64,000 bases of DNA, from NCBI RefSeq assembly GCF_051401765.1, contig NW_027480494.1, positions 62,001-126,000 of the forward strand, read 5' to 3'. Shown here piece after piece: positions 50,841 to 62,692 of this stretch. Position 1 is the stretch's first letter. Each line of letters opens with the position of its first letter. Below the pieces are notes generated by a model. That model was not told where the DNA came from. It searched no databases and saw only the letters and a program-made list of their open reading frames with translations. The position numbers and the translations under genes were made by a program. This DNA is from Calliopsis andreniformis (Eukaryota > Arthropoda > Insecta > Hymenoptera > Andrenidae).

Positions 50841-53800
50841 TAGCCACAGCAGCCATAGGCATAGCCATACCCACAGCAGCCATAGCCATAGCCATTGCAG
50901 TCATAGCCATAGCCATAGCCATAACAGCCATAGCCATAGCCATAGCCATAGCAGCCATAGCCATAGCCATAGCAGCCATAGCAATAGCCATAGCAGACAT
51001 AACCACAGCCACAGCAGCCATAGCCATAGCCATAGCAGCCATAGCCATAGCCATAGCAGCCAGAGCCAGAGCCACAGCAGCCGTAGACATAGCCATAGCC
51101 TTAGGGGCCATAGACATAACCATAGCCATAGCAGCCATAGAAATAGCCATAGCCGCCACAGCCATGGCCATTGTATCTAAAACCATAGCCATAGCAGCCA
51201 TAGCCAAAGACATAGCCATGGCAGCCATAGCCATAGCCATAGCCATAGCCATAGCAGCCATAGCCATAGCCATAGCAGACATAGCCATAGCCATAGCCAT
51301 AGCAGCCGTATCCATAGCCATAGTAGCCATAGCCATAGCCATAGCAGCCATAGTCGCCATAGCCATAACTATAGCAGCCATAGCCATAGCCATAGCAGAC
51401 ATAGCCATAGCCATAGCCATAGCAGCCGTATCCATAGCCATAGCCATAGCAGCCATAGCCATAGCCATTGCAGCCATAGCCATAGCCATAGCAGCCATAG
51501 CCATAGCCAAACCCATAGCAGCTATAGCCATAGCCATAGCAGTCATGGCCATAGCCATAGACAAAGCAGCCATAGCCATAGCCACAGCCATAGCAGCCAT
51601 AGCCATAACAATAGCAGCCATAGCCATAGCCATAGCAGACATAACCACAGCCACAGCAGCCATAGCCATAGCCATAGCAGCCATAGCCATAGCCATAGCA
51701 GCCAGAGCCAGAGCCACAGCAGCCGTAGACATAGCCATAGCCTTAGGGGCCATAGACATAACCATAGCCATAGCAGCCATAGAAATAGCCATAGCCGGCA
51801 CAGCCATGGCCATTGTATCCAAAACCATAGCCATAGCAGCCATAGCCAAAGACATAGCCATAGCAGCCATAGCCATAGCCATAGCCATAGACATAGCAGC
51901 CATAGCCATAGCCATAGCAGACATAGCCATAGCCATAGCCATAGCAGCCGTATCCATAGCCATAGTAGCCATAGCCATAGCCATAGCAGCCATAGTCGCC
52001 ATAGCCATAACCATAGCAGCCATAGCCATAGCCATAGCAGACATAGCCATAGCCATAGCCATAGCAGACGTATCCATAGCCATAGTAGCCATAGCCATAG
52101 CCATAGCAGCCATAGCCATAGCCATTGCAGCCATAGCCATAGCCATAGCAGCCATAGCCATAGCCATACCCATAGCAGCCATAGCCATAGCCATAGCAGT
52201 CATGGCCATAGCCATAGACAAAGCAACCATAGCCATAGCCACAGCCATAGCAGCCATAGCCATAACCATAGCAGCCATAGCCATAGCCATAGCAGACATA
52301 ACCACAGCCATAGGAGCCATAGCCATAGCCATAGCAGCCATAGCCATCGCCATAGCCTTAGCAGCAATAGCCATAGTAATAGCCATAGCCATAGCAGCTA
52401 TAGCCATAGCCATAGCCATAGCAGCCACAGCCGTAGCCATAGCAGCCATAGCCATAGCCATAGCAGCCATACTAGACATAGCCATAGCCATAGCAGCCAT
52501 AGCCATAGCCATAGCAGCCATAGCCATAGCTATAGCAGCCAGAGCCGGAGCCACAGCAGCCGTAGACATAGCCATAGCCTTAGCAGCCATAGCCATAACC
52601 ATAGCTATAGCAGCCATAGCCATAGCCGTAGCAGCCGTAGGCATAGCCATAGCAGCCATAGCTATATCCATAGCAGACACACACATAGCCACAGCCATAG
52701 CAGCCATAATCATAGCCATAGCCATAGCCGCCACAGCCATGGCCATAGTATCCAAAACCATAGCCATAGCAGCCATAGCCAAAGACATAGCCATAGCAGC
52801 CATAGCCATAGCCATAGCAGCCAGAGCCAGAGCCACAGCAGCCGTAGACATAGCCATAGCCTTAGGGGCCATAGACATAACCATAGCCATAGCAGCCATA
52901 GAAATAGCCATAGCCGCCACAGCCATGGCCATTGTATCTAAAACCATAGCCATAGCAGCCATAGCCAAAGACATAGCCATAGCAGCCATAGCCATAGCCA
53001 TAGCCATAGCCATAGCAGCCATAGCCATAGCCATAGCAGACATAGCCATAGCCATAGCCATAGCAGCCGTATCCATAGCCATAGTAGCCATAGCCATAGC
53101 CATAGCAGCCATAGTCGCCATAGCCATAACTATAGCAGCCATAGCCATAGCCATAGCAGACATAGCCATAGCCATAGCCATAGCAGCCGTATCCATAGCC
53201 ATAGCCATAGCAGCCATAGCCATAGCCATTGCAGCCATAGCCATAGCCATAGCAGCCATAGCCATAGCCATACCCATAGCAGCCATAGCCATAGCCATAG
53301 CAGTCATGGCCATAGCCATAGACAAAGCAACCATAGGCATAGCCACAGCCATAGCAGCCATAGCCATAACCATAGCAGCCATAGCAATAGCCATAGCAGA
53401 CATAACCACAGCCACAGCAGCCATAGCCATAGCCATAGCAGCCATAGCCATAGCCATAGCAGCCATAGCCATAGCCATAGCTGCCATAGGCATAGCCATA
53501 CCCATAGCAGCCATAGACATAGCCATAGCAGTCATAGCCATAGCCATAGCCATAGCAGCCATAGCCATAGCCATAGCCATAGCAGCCATAGCCATAGCCA
53601 TAGCAGCCATAGCAATAGCCATAGCAGCCATAACCACAGCCATAGCAGCCATAGCCATAGCCATAGCAGCCATAGCCATAGCCATAGCAGTTATAGCCAT
53701 AGACATAGCCATAGCAGCTATAGCCATAGCCATAGCTATAGCAGCCACAGCCGTAGCCATAGCAGCCATAGCCATAGCCATAGCAGCCATAGTAGACATA

Positions 53801-54050
53801 GCCATAGCCATAGCAGCCATAGCCATAGCCATAGCAGCCATAGCCATAGCTATAGCAGCCAGAGCCGGAGCCACAGCAGCCGTAGACATAGCCATAGCCT
53901 TAGCAGCCATAGCCATAACCATAGCTATAGCAGCCATAGGCATAGCAGCCATAGACATATCCATAGCAGCCAGAGCCAGAGCCACAGCAGCCGTAGACAT
54001 AGCCGTAGCAGCCGTAGGCATAGCCATAGCAGCCATAGCTATATCCATAG
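50841..54050. repeat. Composite of 13-kb and 25-26-kb family pieces
   Basis: Three joined pieces are visible. About 50860-51500 follows 13.1-13.8 kb (TTGTATCTAAAACC at 51171, counterpart 13424). About 51510-52620 follows 25.7-26.8 kb (CCTTAGGGGCC at 51741, counterpart 25956). About 52800-53370 follows 13.3-13.9 kb again (TTGTATCTAAAACC at 52932). One punctuation module with its ACTAGAC leader lies at 52471-52690. From 53450 to 53720 it resembles 25.4-25.7 kb. No gene-like sequence is present. Confidence 0.8.
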
Positions 54051-54321
54051 CAGACACACACATAGCCACAGCCATAGCAGCCATAATCATAGCCATAGCA
54101 TCCATAGCGATAGCCATAGCAGCCGTAGGCAGAGCCATAGCAGCCATAGCTATATCCATAGCAGACACACACATAGCCACAGCCATAGCAGCCATAATCA
54201 TAGCCATAGCCATAGCCGCCACAGCCATGGCCATAGTATCCAAAACCATAGCCATAGCAGCCATAGCCAAAGACATAGCCATAGCAGCCATAGCCATAGC
54301 CATAGCCATAGCAGCCATAGC

Positions 54322-54332
54322 CATATAAATTG
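54322..54332. other. TATAAAT variant with in-frame TAA, first copy
   Basis: ATATCCATTGC, the form at 27.3, 30.1 and 62.85 kb, is replaced by ATATAAATTGC. The result contains TATAAAT at 54324-54330 and a TAA stop in the plus-strand Ala-Ile frame at 54326. The identical change recurs 297 bp downstream, so it arose once and was duplicated. It resembles a TATA box by chance only; no transcription unit is visible nearby. Confidence 0.9.
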
Positions 54333-54618
54333 CAGCCATAGCCGTAGCCATAGCAGCCATAGCCATAGCCAATGCAGCCATAACCATAGCCATAGCATCC
54401 ATAGCGATAGCCATAGCAGCCGTAGGCAGAGCCATAGCAGCCATAGCTATATCCATAGCAGACACACACATAGCCACAGCCATAGCAGCCATAATCATAG
54501 CCATAGCCATAGCCGCCACAGCCATGGCCATAGTATCCAAAACCATAGCCATAGCAGCCATAGCCAAAGACATAGCCATAGCAGCCATAGCCATAGCCAT
54601 AGCCATAGCAGCCATAGC

Positions 54619-54629
54619 CATATAAATTG
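54619..54629. other. TATAAAT variant, second copy
   Basis: Same ATATAAATTGC change at exactly +297 bp, with TATAAAT at 54621-54627. Sharing this private double substitution shows that the two 297-bp units here are sisters, younger than their split from the units at 27, 30 and 62.7 kb. Confidence 0.9.
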
Positions 54630-54979
54630 CAGCCATAGCCGTAGCCATAGCAGCCATAGCCATAGCCAATGCAGCCATAACCATAGCCATAGCATCCATA
54701 GCGATAGCCATAGCAGCCGAAGGCAGAGCCATAGCAGCCATAGCTATATCCATAGCAGACACACACATAGCCACAGCCATAGCAGCCATAATCATAGCCA
54801 TAGCCATAGCAGCCAATGGCATAGCCATAGCCATAGCAGCTGTAGCCATTGCCAAAGCGGCCATAGCCATAGCTACAGCAGCCTTAGCCATAGCCATAGC
54901 CATAGCAGACATAGCCATAGCCATAGCCATAGCAGCCTTGGCCGTAGCCATAGTCATAGCAGACATAGCCATAGCCATA

Positions 54980-55615
54980 GCCATAGCAGCCATAGCCATA
55001 GCCATAGCAGCCGTAGCCATAGCAGCCGCAGCCATAGCCATAGCCATAGCAGCCATTGCCATACCCATTGCAGCCATAACCACAGCCATAGCAGCCATAG
55101 CCATAGCCATAGCAGCCATAGGCATATCCATAGCAGCGAGAGCCAGAGCCGCAGCAGCCGTAGACATAGCCATATCCTTAGCAGCCATAGACATAACCAT
55201 AGCCATAGCAGCCATAGCTATAGCCATAGCTGCCATAGCCATGGCCATAGTAGCCAAAGCCATAGCCATAGCAGCCATAGCCACAGCCATAGCAGACATA
55301 GCCACAGCCATAGCAGCAATAGCCATAGCCATAGCAGCCGTAGACATAGCCATACCCATAGCAGCCATAGACATAGCCATAGCAGTCATAGCCATAGCCA
55401 TAGACATAGCCATAGCAGCCATAGCCATAGCCACAGCAGCCATAGCCATAGACATAGCCATAGCATCCATAGCCATAGCCATAGCCATGGCCATAGCAGC
55501 CATAGCCATACCCATAGCAGCCATAGCCATAGCCATAGCAATCATAGCCATAGCCATAGCCATAGCCATAGCCATAGCAGCCATAGCCATAGCCACAGCA
55601 GCCATAGCCATAGAC
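54980..55615. repeat. Block shared with 57.64-58.28 kb (offset 2663)
   Basis: Includes AGCAGCCGCAGCC, ATACCCATTGC, AGCGAGAGCC and GCAGCAATAGCC (55313, counterpart 57976). It also includes the GTAGACATAGCCATACCC join and the ATAGACATAGCCATAGC pair near 55400. The second copy then runs on to 58.28 kb, whereas this one is followed by a short internal repeat of the GCATCCATAGCC segment (near 55445 and 55625). Confidence 0.82.
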
Positions 55616-55699
55616 ATAGCCATAGCATCCATAGCCATAGCCATAGCCATGGCCATAGCAGCCATAGCCATACCCATAGCAGCCATAGCCATAGCCATA

Positions 55700-57165
55700 G
55701 CAGCCATAGCCATAGCCATAGCAGCCGTAGCCATAGCAGCCGCAGCCATAGCCATAGCCATAGCAGCCATTCCCATAGCCATTGCAGCCATAACCACAGC
55801 CATAGCAGCCATAGCCATAGCCATAGCAGCCATAGGCATATCCATAGCAGCGAGAGCCAGAGCCGCAGCAGCCGTAGACATAGCCATATCCTTAGCAGCC
55901 ATAGACATAACCATAGCCATAGCAGCCATAGCTATAGCCATAGCTGCCATAGCCATAGCCATAGCAGTCATAGCCATAGCCATAGCCATAGCCATAGCAG
56001 CCATAGCCACAGCCATAGCAGCCATAGCCATAGCCATAGCCATAGCCATAGCAGCCATAGCCATAGCCATAGCAGCCATAGCCATTGCCATAGCAGACAT
56101 AGCCACAGCCATAGCAGCCATAGCCATAGCCATAGCTGCCATAGGCATAGCCATACCCATAGCAGCCATAGCCACAGCCATAGCAGCCATAGCCATAGCC
56201 ATAGCCATAGCCATAGCAGCCATAGCCATAGCCATAGCAGCCATAGCCATTGCCATAGCAGACATAGCCACAGCCATAGCAGCCATAGCCATAGCCATAG
56301 CAGCCACAGCCGTAGCCATGCAGCCATAGCCATAGCCATAGCAGCCATACTAGACATAGCCATAGCCATAGCAGCCATAGCCATAGCCATAGCAGCCATA
56401 GCCATAGCTATAGCAGCCAGAGCCGGAGCCACAGCAGCCGTAGACATAGCCATAGCCTTAGCAGCCATAGCCATAACCATAGCTATAGCAGCCATAGCCA
56501 TAGCCGTAGCAGCCGTAGGCATAGCCATAGCAGCCATAGCTATATCCATAGCAGACACACACATAGCCACAGCCATAGCAGCCATAATCATAGCCATAGC
56601 CATAGCCGCCACAGCCATGGCCATAGTATCCAAAACCATAGCCATAGCAGCCATAGCCAAAGACATAGCCATAGCAGCCATAGCCATAGCCATAGCCATA
56701 GCAGCCATAGCCATATCCATTGCAGCCATAGCCGTAGCCATAGTAGCCATAGCCATAGCCAATGCAGCCATTCCAATAGCCATTGCAGCCATAACCACAG
56801 CCATAGCAGCCATAGCCATAGCCATAACAGCCATAGGCATATCCATAGCAGCGAGAGCCAGAGCCGCAGCAGCCGTAGACATAGCCATATCCTTAGCAGC
56901 CATAGACATAACCATAGCCATAGCAGCCATAGCTATAGCCATAGCTGCCATAGCCATAGCCATAGCAGTCATAGCCATAGCCATAGCCATAGCCATAGCA
57001 GCCATAGCCACAGCCATAGCAGCCATAGCCATAGCCATAGCCATAGCCATAGCAGCCATAGCCATAGCAGCCATAGCCATTGCCATAGCAGACATAGCCA
57101 CAGCCATAGCAGCCATAGCCATAGCCATAGCTGCCATAGGCATAGCCATACCCATAGCAGCCATA
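55700..57165. repeat. Two copies of the ATTCCCATAGCC / ATTCCAATAGCC block
   Basis: A segment beginning GCAGCCATTCCCATAGCC (55768) and running through AGCGAGAGCC, ATATCCTTAGC, ATAGCTATAGCC and GCCATTGCCATAGC recurs from 56769 (with ATTCCAATAGCC) and again at about 63286-63830. The first copy contains the one-base deletion at 56309. Between the two copies, at 56349-56760, lies an ACTAGAC plus punctuation arrangement identical in layout to 62488-62890. Confidence 0.82.
56305..56314. other. One-base deletion
   Basis: The sequence reads GTAGCCATGCAGCC where related copies, for example near 63835, read GTAGCCATAGCAGCC, so one A is missing. The spacing between punctuation modules 54758 and 56554 is 1796 bp, one less than a multiple of three, as expected. 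The Ala-Ile reading frame hits TAG at 56327 shortly after. Confidence 0.95.
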
Positions 57166-57840
57166 GACATAGCCACAGCAGTCATAGCCATAGCCATAGC
57201 CATAGCCATAGCAGCCATAGCCATAGCCATAGCAGCCATAGCCATAGCCATAGCAGCCATAGCAATAGCCATAGCAGCCATAACCACAGCCATAGCAGCC
57301 ATAGCCATAGCAGCCATAGCCATAGCCATAGCAGCCATAGTAATAGCCATAGCAGCCATAACCACAGCCATAGCAGCCATAGTCATAGCCATAGCAGCCG
57401 TAGCGATAGCCATAGCAGCCATAGGCATACCCATAGCAGCCGGAGCCAGAGCCACTGCAGCCGTAGACATAGCCATAGCCTTAGCAGGCATAGCCATAGC
57501 CATAGCCATAGCAGCCATAGCCATAGCCATAGCAGCCATACCAATGGCCACAGTAGCAAAAGCCGTAGCCATAGCAGCCATAGCCATAGCCATATCCATA
57601 GCGGCCATAGCCATAGCCATAGCAGTCATAGCCATAGCCATAGCCATAGCAGCCATAGCCATAGCCATAGCAGCCGTAGCCATAGCAGCCGCAGCCATAG
57701 CCATAGCCATAGCAGCCATTGCCATACCCATTGCAGCCATAACCACAGCCATAGCAGCCATAGCCATAGCCATAGCAGCCATAGGCATATCCATAGCAGC
57801 GAGAGCCAGAGCCGCAGCAGCCGTAGACATAGCCATATCC

Positions 57841-59721
57841 TTAGCAGCCATAGACATAACCATAGCCATAGCAGCCATAGCTATAGCCATAGCTGCCATA
57901 GCCATGGCCATAGTAGCCAAAGCCATAGCCATAGCAGCCATAGCCACAGCCATAGCAGACATAGCCACAGCCATAGCAGCAATAGCCATAGCCATAGCAG
58001 CCGTAGACATAGCCATACCCATAGCAGCCATAGACATAGCCATAGCAGTCATAGCCATAGCCATAGACATAGCCATAGCAGCCATAGCCATAGCCACAGC
58101 AGCCATAGCCATAGACATAGCCATAGCATCCATAGCCATAGCCATAGCCATGGCCATAGCAGCCATAGCCATACCCATAGCAGCCATAGCCATAGCCATA
58201 GCAATCATAGCCATAGCCATAGCCATAGCCATAGCCATAGCAGCCATAGCCATAGCCGATGCAGCCATAGCCATAGCCATAGCAGCCATAGCAATAGCCA
58301 TAGCAGCCATAGCCATAGCCATAGCAGCCATAGCCATAGCCATAGCAGCCATAGCAATAGCCATAGCAGCCATAACCACAGCCATAGCAGCCATAGCCAT
58401 AGCCATAGCAGCCATAGCCATAGCCATAGCAGTCATAGCCATAGACGTAGCCATAGCAGCTATAGCCATAGCCATAGCCATAGCAGACATAGCCATAGCC
58501 ATAGCAGCCATAGCCATAGCCATACCCATAGCAGCCATAGCCATAGCCATAGCAATCATGGCCATAGCCAGAGACAAAGCAGCCATAGTCATAGCCACAG
58601 CCATAGAAGCCATAGCCATAACCATAGCAGCCATAGCCATAGCCATAGCAGACATAACCACAGCCATAGCAGCCATAGCCATAGCCATAGCTGCCATAGG
58701 CATGGCAATAGTAGCCAAAGCCATAGCCATAGCAGCCATAGCCATAGACATAGCCATAGCATCCATAGCCATAGCCATAGCCATGGCCATAGCAGCCATA
58801 GCCATACCCATAGCAGCCATAGCCATAGCCATAGCAATCATAGCCATAGCCATAGCCATAGCCATAGCCATAGCAGCCATAGCCATAGCCGATGCAGCCA
58901 TAGCCATAGCCATAGCAGCCATAGCCGTAGCCATAGCAGCCATAGCCATAGCCAATGCAGCCATAACCATAGCCATAGCATCCATAGCGATAGCCATAGC
59001 AGCCGTAGGCGGAGCCATAGCAACCATAGCTATATCCATAGCAGACACACAAATAGCCACAGCCATAGCAGCCATAATCATAGCCATAGCCATAGCAGCC
59101 AATGCCATAGCCATAGCCATAGCAGCTGTAGCCATTGCCAAAGCGGCCATAGCCATAGCCATAGCAGCCATAGCAATAGCCATAGCAGCCATAACCACAG
59201 CCATAGCAGCCATAATCATAGCCATAGCCATAGCAGCCAATGCCATAGCCATAGCCATAGCAGCTGTAGCCATTGCCAAAGCGGCCATAGCCATAGCCAT
59301 AGCAGCCATAGCAATAGCCATAGCAGCCATAACCACAGCCATAGCAGCCATAGCCATAGCCATAGCAGCCATAGCCATAGCCATAGCCATAGCAGCCATA
59401 GCCATAACCATAGCAGCCATAGCCATAGCCATAGCAGACATAACCACAGCCATAGCAGCCATAGCCATAGCCATAGCTGCCATAGGCATGGCCATAGTAG
59501 CCAAAGCCATAGCCATAGCAGCCATAGCCATAGACATAGCCATAGCATCCATAGCCATAGCCATAGCCATGGCCATTGCAGCCATAGCCATACACATAGC
59601 AGCCATAGCCATAGCCATAGCAGTCATAGCCATAGCCATAGCCATAGCAGCCATAGCGATAGCCATAGCAGCCGTAGGCAGAGCCATAGCAGCCATAGCT
59701 ATATCCATAGTAGACACACAC
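57841..59721 (-). other. Gly-Tyr-Cys register, longest open run (626 codons)
   Basis: Longest open stretch of the Gly-Tyr-Cys minus-strand register. It starts at a GTG inside the T-type punctuation module at 59713 and ends at a TAA made by the ATATCCTTAGC variant near 57840. It crosses the degenerate module at 59044. The frame's codons TAT and TGC are one substitution from a stop, so an open length of about 1.9 kb is slightly notable. Longer runs are still absent over 64 kb, which argues against sustained selection on this frame. Confidence 0.68.
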
Positions 59722-60545
59722 ATAGCCACAGACATAGCAGCCATAATCATAGCCATAGCCATAGCAGCCAATGCCATAGCCATAGCCATAGCAGCTGTAG
59801 CCACTGCCAAAGCGGCCATAGCCATAGCCACAGCAGCCTTAGCCATAGCCATAGCCACAGCAGCCATAGCCATAGCAGCCGCAGCCATAGCCACAGCCAT
59901 AGCAGCCATAGCCATAACCATAGCAGCCATAGCCATAGCAGACATAACCACAGCCATAGCAGCCATAGCCACAGCCATAGCATCCATAGCCATAGCCATA
60001 GCAGCCATAGCCATAGCCATAGCAGACATAACCACAGCCATAGCAGCCATAGCCACAGCCATAGCAGCCATAGCCATAGCCATAGCAGCCAAAGACATAG
60101 CCATAGCAGCCGTAGACATAGCCATAGCCATAGCCATAGCAGCCATAGCCATAGCCATAGCAGACATAGCCATAGCCATAGCCATAGCAGCCGTATCCAT
60201 AGCCATTGTAGCCATAGCAATAGCCATAGCACCCATAGTCGCCATAGCCATAACCATAGCAGCCATAGCCATAGCCATAGCAAACATAGCCATAGCCATA
60301 GCCATAGCAGCCGTATCCATAGACATAGTAGACATAGCCATAGCCATAGCAGCCATAGCCGCCATAGCTATAGCCATAGCAGCCATAGTAGACACAGCCA
60401 TAGCCATAGCAGCCATAGCCATAGTCATATCAGGCATAGCCGCAGCCATAGCAGCCATAGCCATAGCCATAGCAGCCATAACCACAGCCATAGCAGCCAT
60501 AGCCATAGCCATAGCAGCCATAGCCATAGCCATAGCAGCCATAGC
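58284..60545. repeat. Mosaic of 4, 8 and 3.6-kb family pieces
   Basis: Contains the GCCAGAGACAAAGC variant (near 58567), a degenerate punctuation module at 59044 lying inside a copy of the 8.2-8.7 kb block, a T-type module at 59713 followed by the 3.7-3.9 kb arrangement, and a short duplicated ATAATCATAGCC to GCCAAAGCGG piece (59070-59160 and 59212-59290). From about 60220 to 60600 it repeats 1693-2073 (CATATCAGG at 60426, offset 58527). Only satellite units are present. Confidence 0.78.
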
Positions 60546-62690
60546 CATAGGCGTAGCAGCCATAGCAGCCATAGCGATAGCCATAGCAGCCATAGGCATA
60601 CTCATAGCAGCCGGAGCCAGAGCCACAGCAGCCGTGGGCATAGCCATAGCCTTAGCAGCCATAGCCATAACCATACCCATAGCAGCCATAGCCATAGCCA
60701 TAGCAGCCATTGCAATGGCCATAGTAGCCAAAGCCGTAGGCATAGCAGCCATAGGCATAGCCATATCCATAGCAGCCATAGCCATAGCCATAGCAGACAC
60801 AGCCATAGCCATAGCCATAGCAGCCATAGCCATAGCCATAGCCATAGCAGCCATAGCCATAACCAAAGCAGCCATAGCCACAGCCATAGCACCCATAGCC
60901 ATAGCCATAGCAGCCATAGCCATAGCCATAGCAGCCATAGCCATACCCACAGCAGCCATAGCCATAGCCATAGCAGTCATAGCCATAGCCATAGCCATGA
61001 CAGCCATACCCATGGCCATAGTAGCCAAAGCCGTAGCCATAGCAGCCATAGCCATAGCCATATCCATAGCGGCCATAGCCATAGCCATAGCAGTCAGCCA
61101 TAGCCATAGCCATAGCAGCCATGGCCATTGCCATAGCCATAGCAGCCATAGCCATAGCCATAGCAGCCATAGCCATAGCCATAGCAGACATAGCCACAGC
61201 CATAGCAGCCATAGCCATAGCCATAGCTGCCATAGGCATAGCCATACCCATAGCAGCCATAGACATAGCCATAGCAGTCATAGCCATAGCCATAGCCATA
61301 GCAGCCATAGCCATAGCCATAGCCATAGCAGCCATAGCCATAGCCATAGCAGCCATAGCAATAGCCATAGCAGCCATAACCACAGCCATAGCAGCCATAG
61401 CCATAGCCATAGCAGCCATAGCCATAGCCATAGCAGTTATAGCCATAGACATAGCCATAGCAGCCATAGCCATAGCCATAGCCATAGCAGACATAGCCAA
61501 GGCCATAACAGCCATAGCCATAGCCAAACCCATAGCAGCTATAGCCATAGCCATAGCAGTCATGGCCATAGCCATAGACAAAGCAGCCATAGCCATAGCC
61601 ACAGCCATAGCAGCCATAGCCATAACAATAGCAGCCATAGCCATAGCCATAGCAGACATAACCACAGCCACAGCAGCCATAGCCATAGCCATAGCAGCCA
61701 TAGCCATAGCCATAGCAGCCAGAGCCAGAGCCACAGCAGCCGTAGACATAGCCATAGCCTTAGGGGCCATAGACATAACCATAGCCATAGCAGCCATAGA
61801 AATAGCCATAGCCGGCACAGCCATGGCCATTGTATCCAAAACCATAGCCATAGCAGCCATAGCCAAAGACATAGCCATAGCAGCCTTAGCCATAGCCATA
61901 GCCATAGACATAGCAGCCATAGCCATAGCCATAGCAGACATAGCCATAGCCATAGCCATAGCAGCCGTATCCATAGCCATAGTAGCCATAGCCATAGCCA
62001 TAGCAGCCATAGTCGCCATAGCCATAACCATAGCAGCCATAGCCATAGCCATAGCAGACATAGCCATAGCCATAGCCATAGCAGACGTATCCATAGCCAT
62101 AGTAGCCATAGCCATAGCCATAGCAGCCATAGCCATAGCCATTGCAGCCATAGCCATAGCCATAGCAGCCATAGCCATAGCCATACCCATAGCAGCCATA
62201 GCCATAGCCATAGCAGTCATGGCCATAGCCATAGACAAAGCAACCGTAGCCATAGCCACAGCCATAGCAGCCATAGCCATAACCATAGCAGCCATAGCCA
62301 TAGCCATAGCAGACATAACCACAGCCATAGCAGCCATAGCCATAGCCATAGCAGCCATAGCCATCGCCATAGCCTTAGCAGCAATAGCCATAGTAATAGC
62401 CATAGCCATAGCAGCTATAGCCATAGCCATAGCCATAGCAGCCACAGCCGTAGCCATAGCAGCCATAGCCATAGCCATAGCAGCCATACTAGACATAGCC
62501 ATAGCCATAGCAGCCATAGCCATAGCCATAGCAGCCATAGCCATAGCTATAGCAGCCAGAGCCGGAGCCACAGCAGCCGTAGACATAGCCATAGCCTTAG
62601 CAGCCATAGCCATAACCATAGCTATAGCAGCCATAGCCATAGCCGTAGCAGCCGTAGGCATAGCCATAGCAGCCATAGGTATATCCATAG
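60546..62690. repeat. Copy of the 37.4-kb patch, then of the 25.3-26.8 kb family
   Basis: 60546-60995 is the partner of 37441-37890 (offset 23105). After a joint near 60997, where ATGACAGCCATACCC appears, the sequence follows 25.2-26.8 kb and 41.0-42.6 kb: the AAACCCATAGCAGC variant near 61527, CCTTAGGGGCC at 61758, GCCGGCACAGCC near 61812 and GACAAAGCAACC near 62236. The two-base deletion at 61096 lies inside it. Private variants include GCCAAGGCC near 61497 and AGCAACCGTAGCC near 62240. Confidence 0.82.
61092..61100. other. Two-base deletion
   Basis: The sequence reads GCAGTCAGCC where every related copy reads GCAGTCATAGCC, so two bases are missing. The interval between modules 59713 and 62693 is 2980 bp, one more than a multiple of three, which agrees. 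It is the third and last frame-breaking indel I can find. Confidence 0.95.
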
Positions 62691-62692
62691 CA

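Larger units (their letters stand above)
20396..54328 (+). other. Stop-free Ala-Ile register of about 11,300 codons, probably not a gene
   Basis: The same plus-strand Ala-Ile register, re-set by the shift at 16648, is open from after TAA 19783 to the TAA at 54326-54328. It is long because all units are 6 or 9 bp and because its codons are two substitutions from any stop. The usual start (position 20396) is a TTG within GCCTTGGCC, which shows how arbitrary the start is. Composition is almost only A and I with rare V, T, D and K. No motif or domain is visible. Confidence 0.8.
54100..54790. repeat. 297-bp module, tandem run with three punctuation anchors
   Basis: GACACACACAT anchors at 54164, 54461 and 54758 are exactly 297 bp apart. 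The 297-bp units between them share CCGCCACAGCC, GTATCCAAAACC, GCCAAAGACATAGCC and a private ATATAAATTGC variant (54324 and 54621). A fourth anchor at 54053 is only 111 bp upstream, so a shortened unit precedes the run. A one-base difference (GCCGAAGGC for GCCGTAGGC) marks the third anchor near 54718. Confidence 0.95.
19780..56319 (-). other. Stop-free Met-Ala register of about 12,200 codons, probably not a gene
   Basis: On the minus strand the GCT ATG register (Met-Ala dipeptides, with GCT GCT at nonamers) is open for 36.5 kb. ATG every second codon means any position can serve as a start. Neither codon can become a stop by one substitution. The overlapping plus-strand Ala-Ile register is open over nearly the same interval, and true genes do not overlap antisense over 34 kb. 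Punctuation modules give the only texture, the recurring peptide MCVSAMDIAM. Related Met-Ala runs cover 16048-19773, 56320-61088, 61100-63162 and 63169-63999 after register changes. Confidence 0.82.

Noticed and set aside
54324..54627. TATA-box promoters at the TATAAAT words.
   Set aside because: They come from one double substitution duplicated with its 297-bp unit, with no downstream gene or other core-promoter signs.
19780..56319. A single gene for a roughly 12,000-residue Met-Ala protein, or the opposing Ala-Ile protein, as a giant-gene discovery.
   Set aside because: Both strands are open over the same 34 kb, the codons cannot reach a stop by one substitution, starts are arbitrary, and no signal peptide, domain or non-repetitive end exists. 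The open frames follow from the repeat arithmetic.
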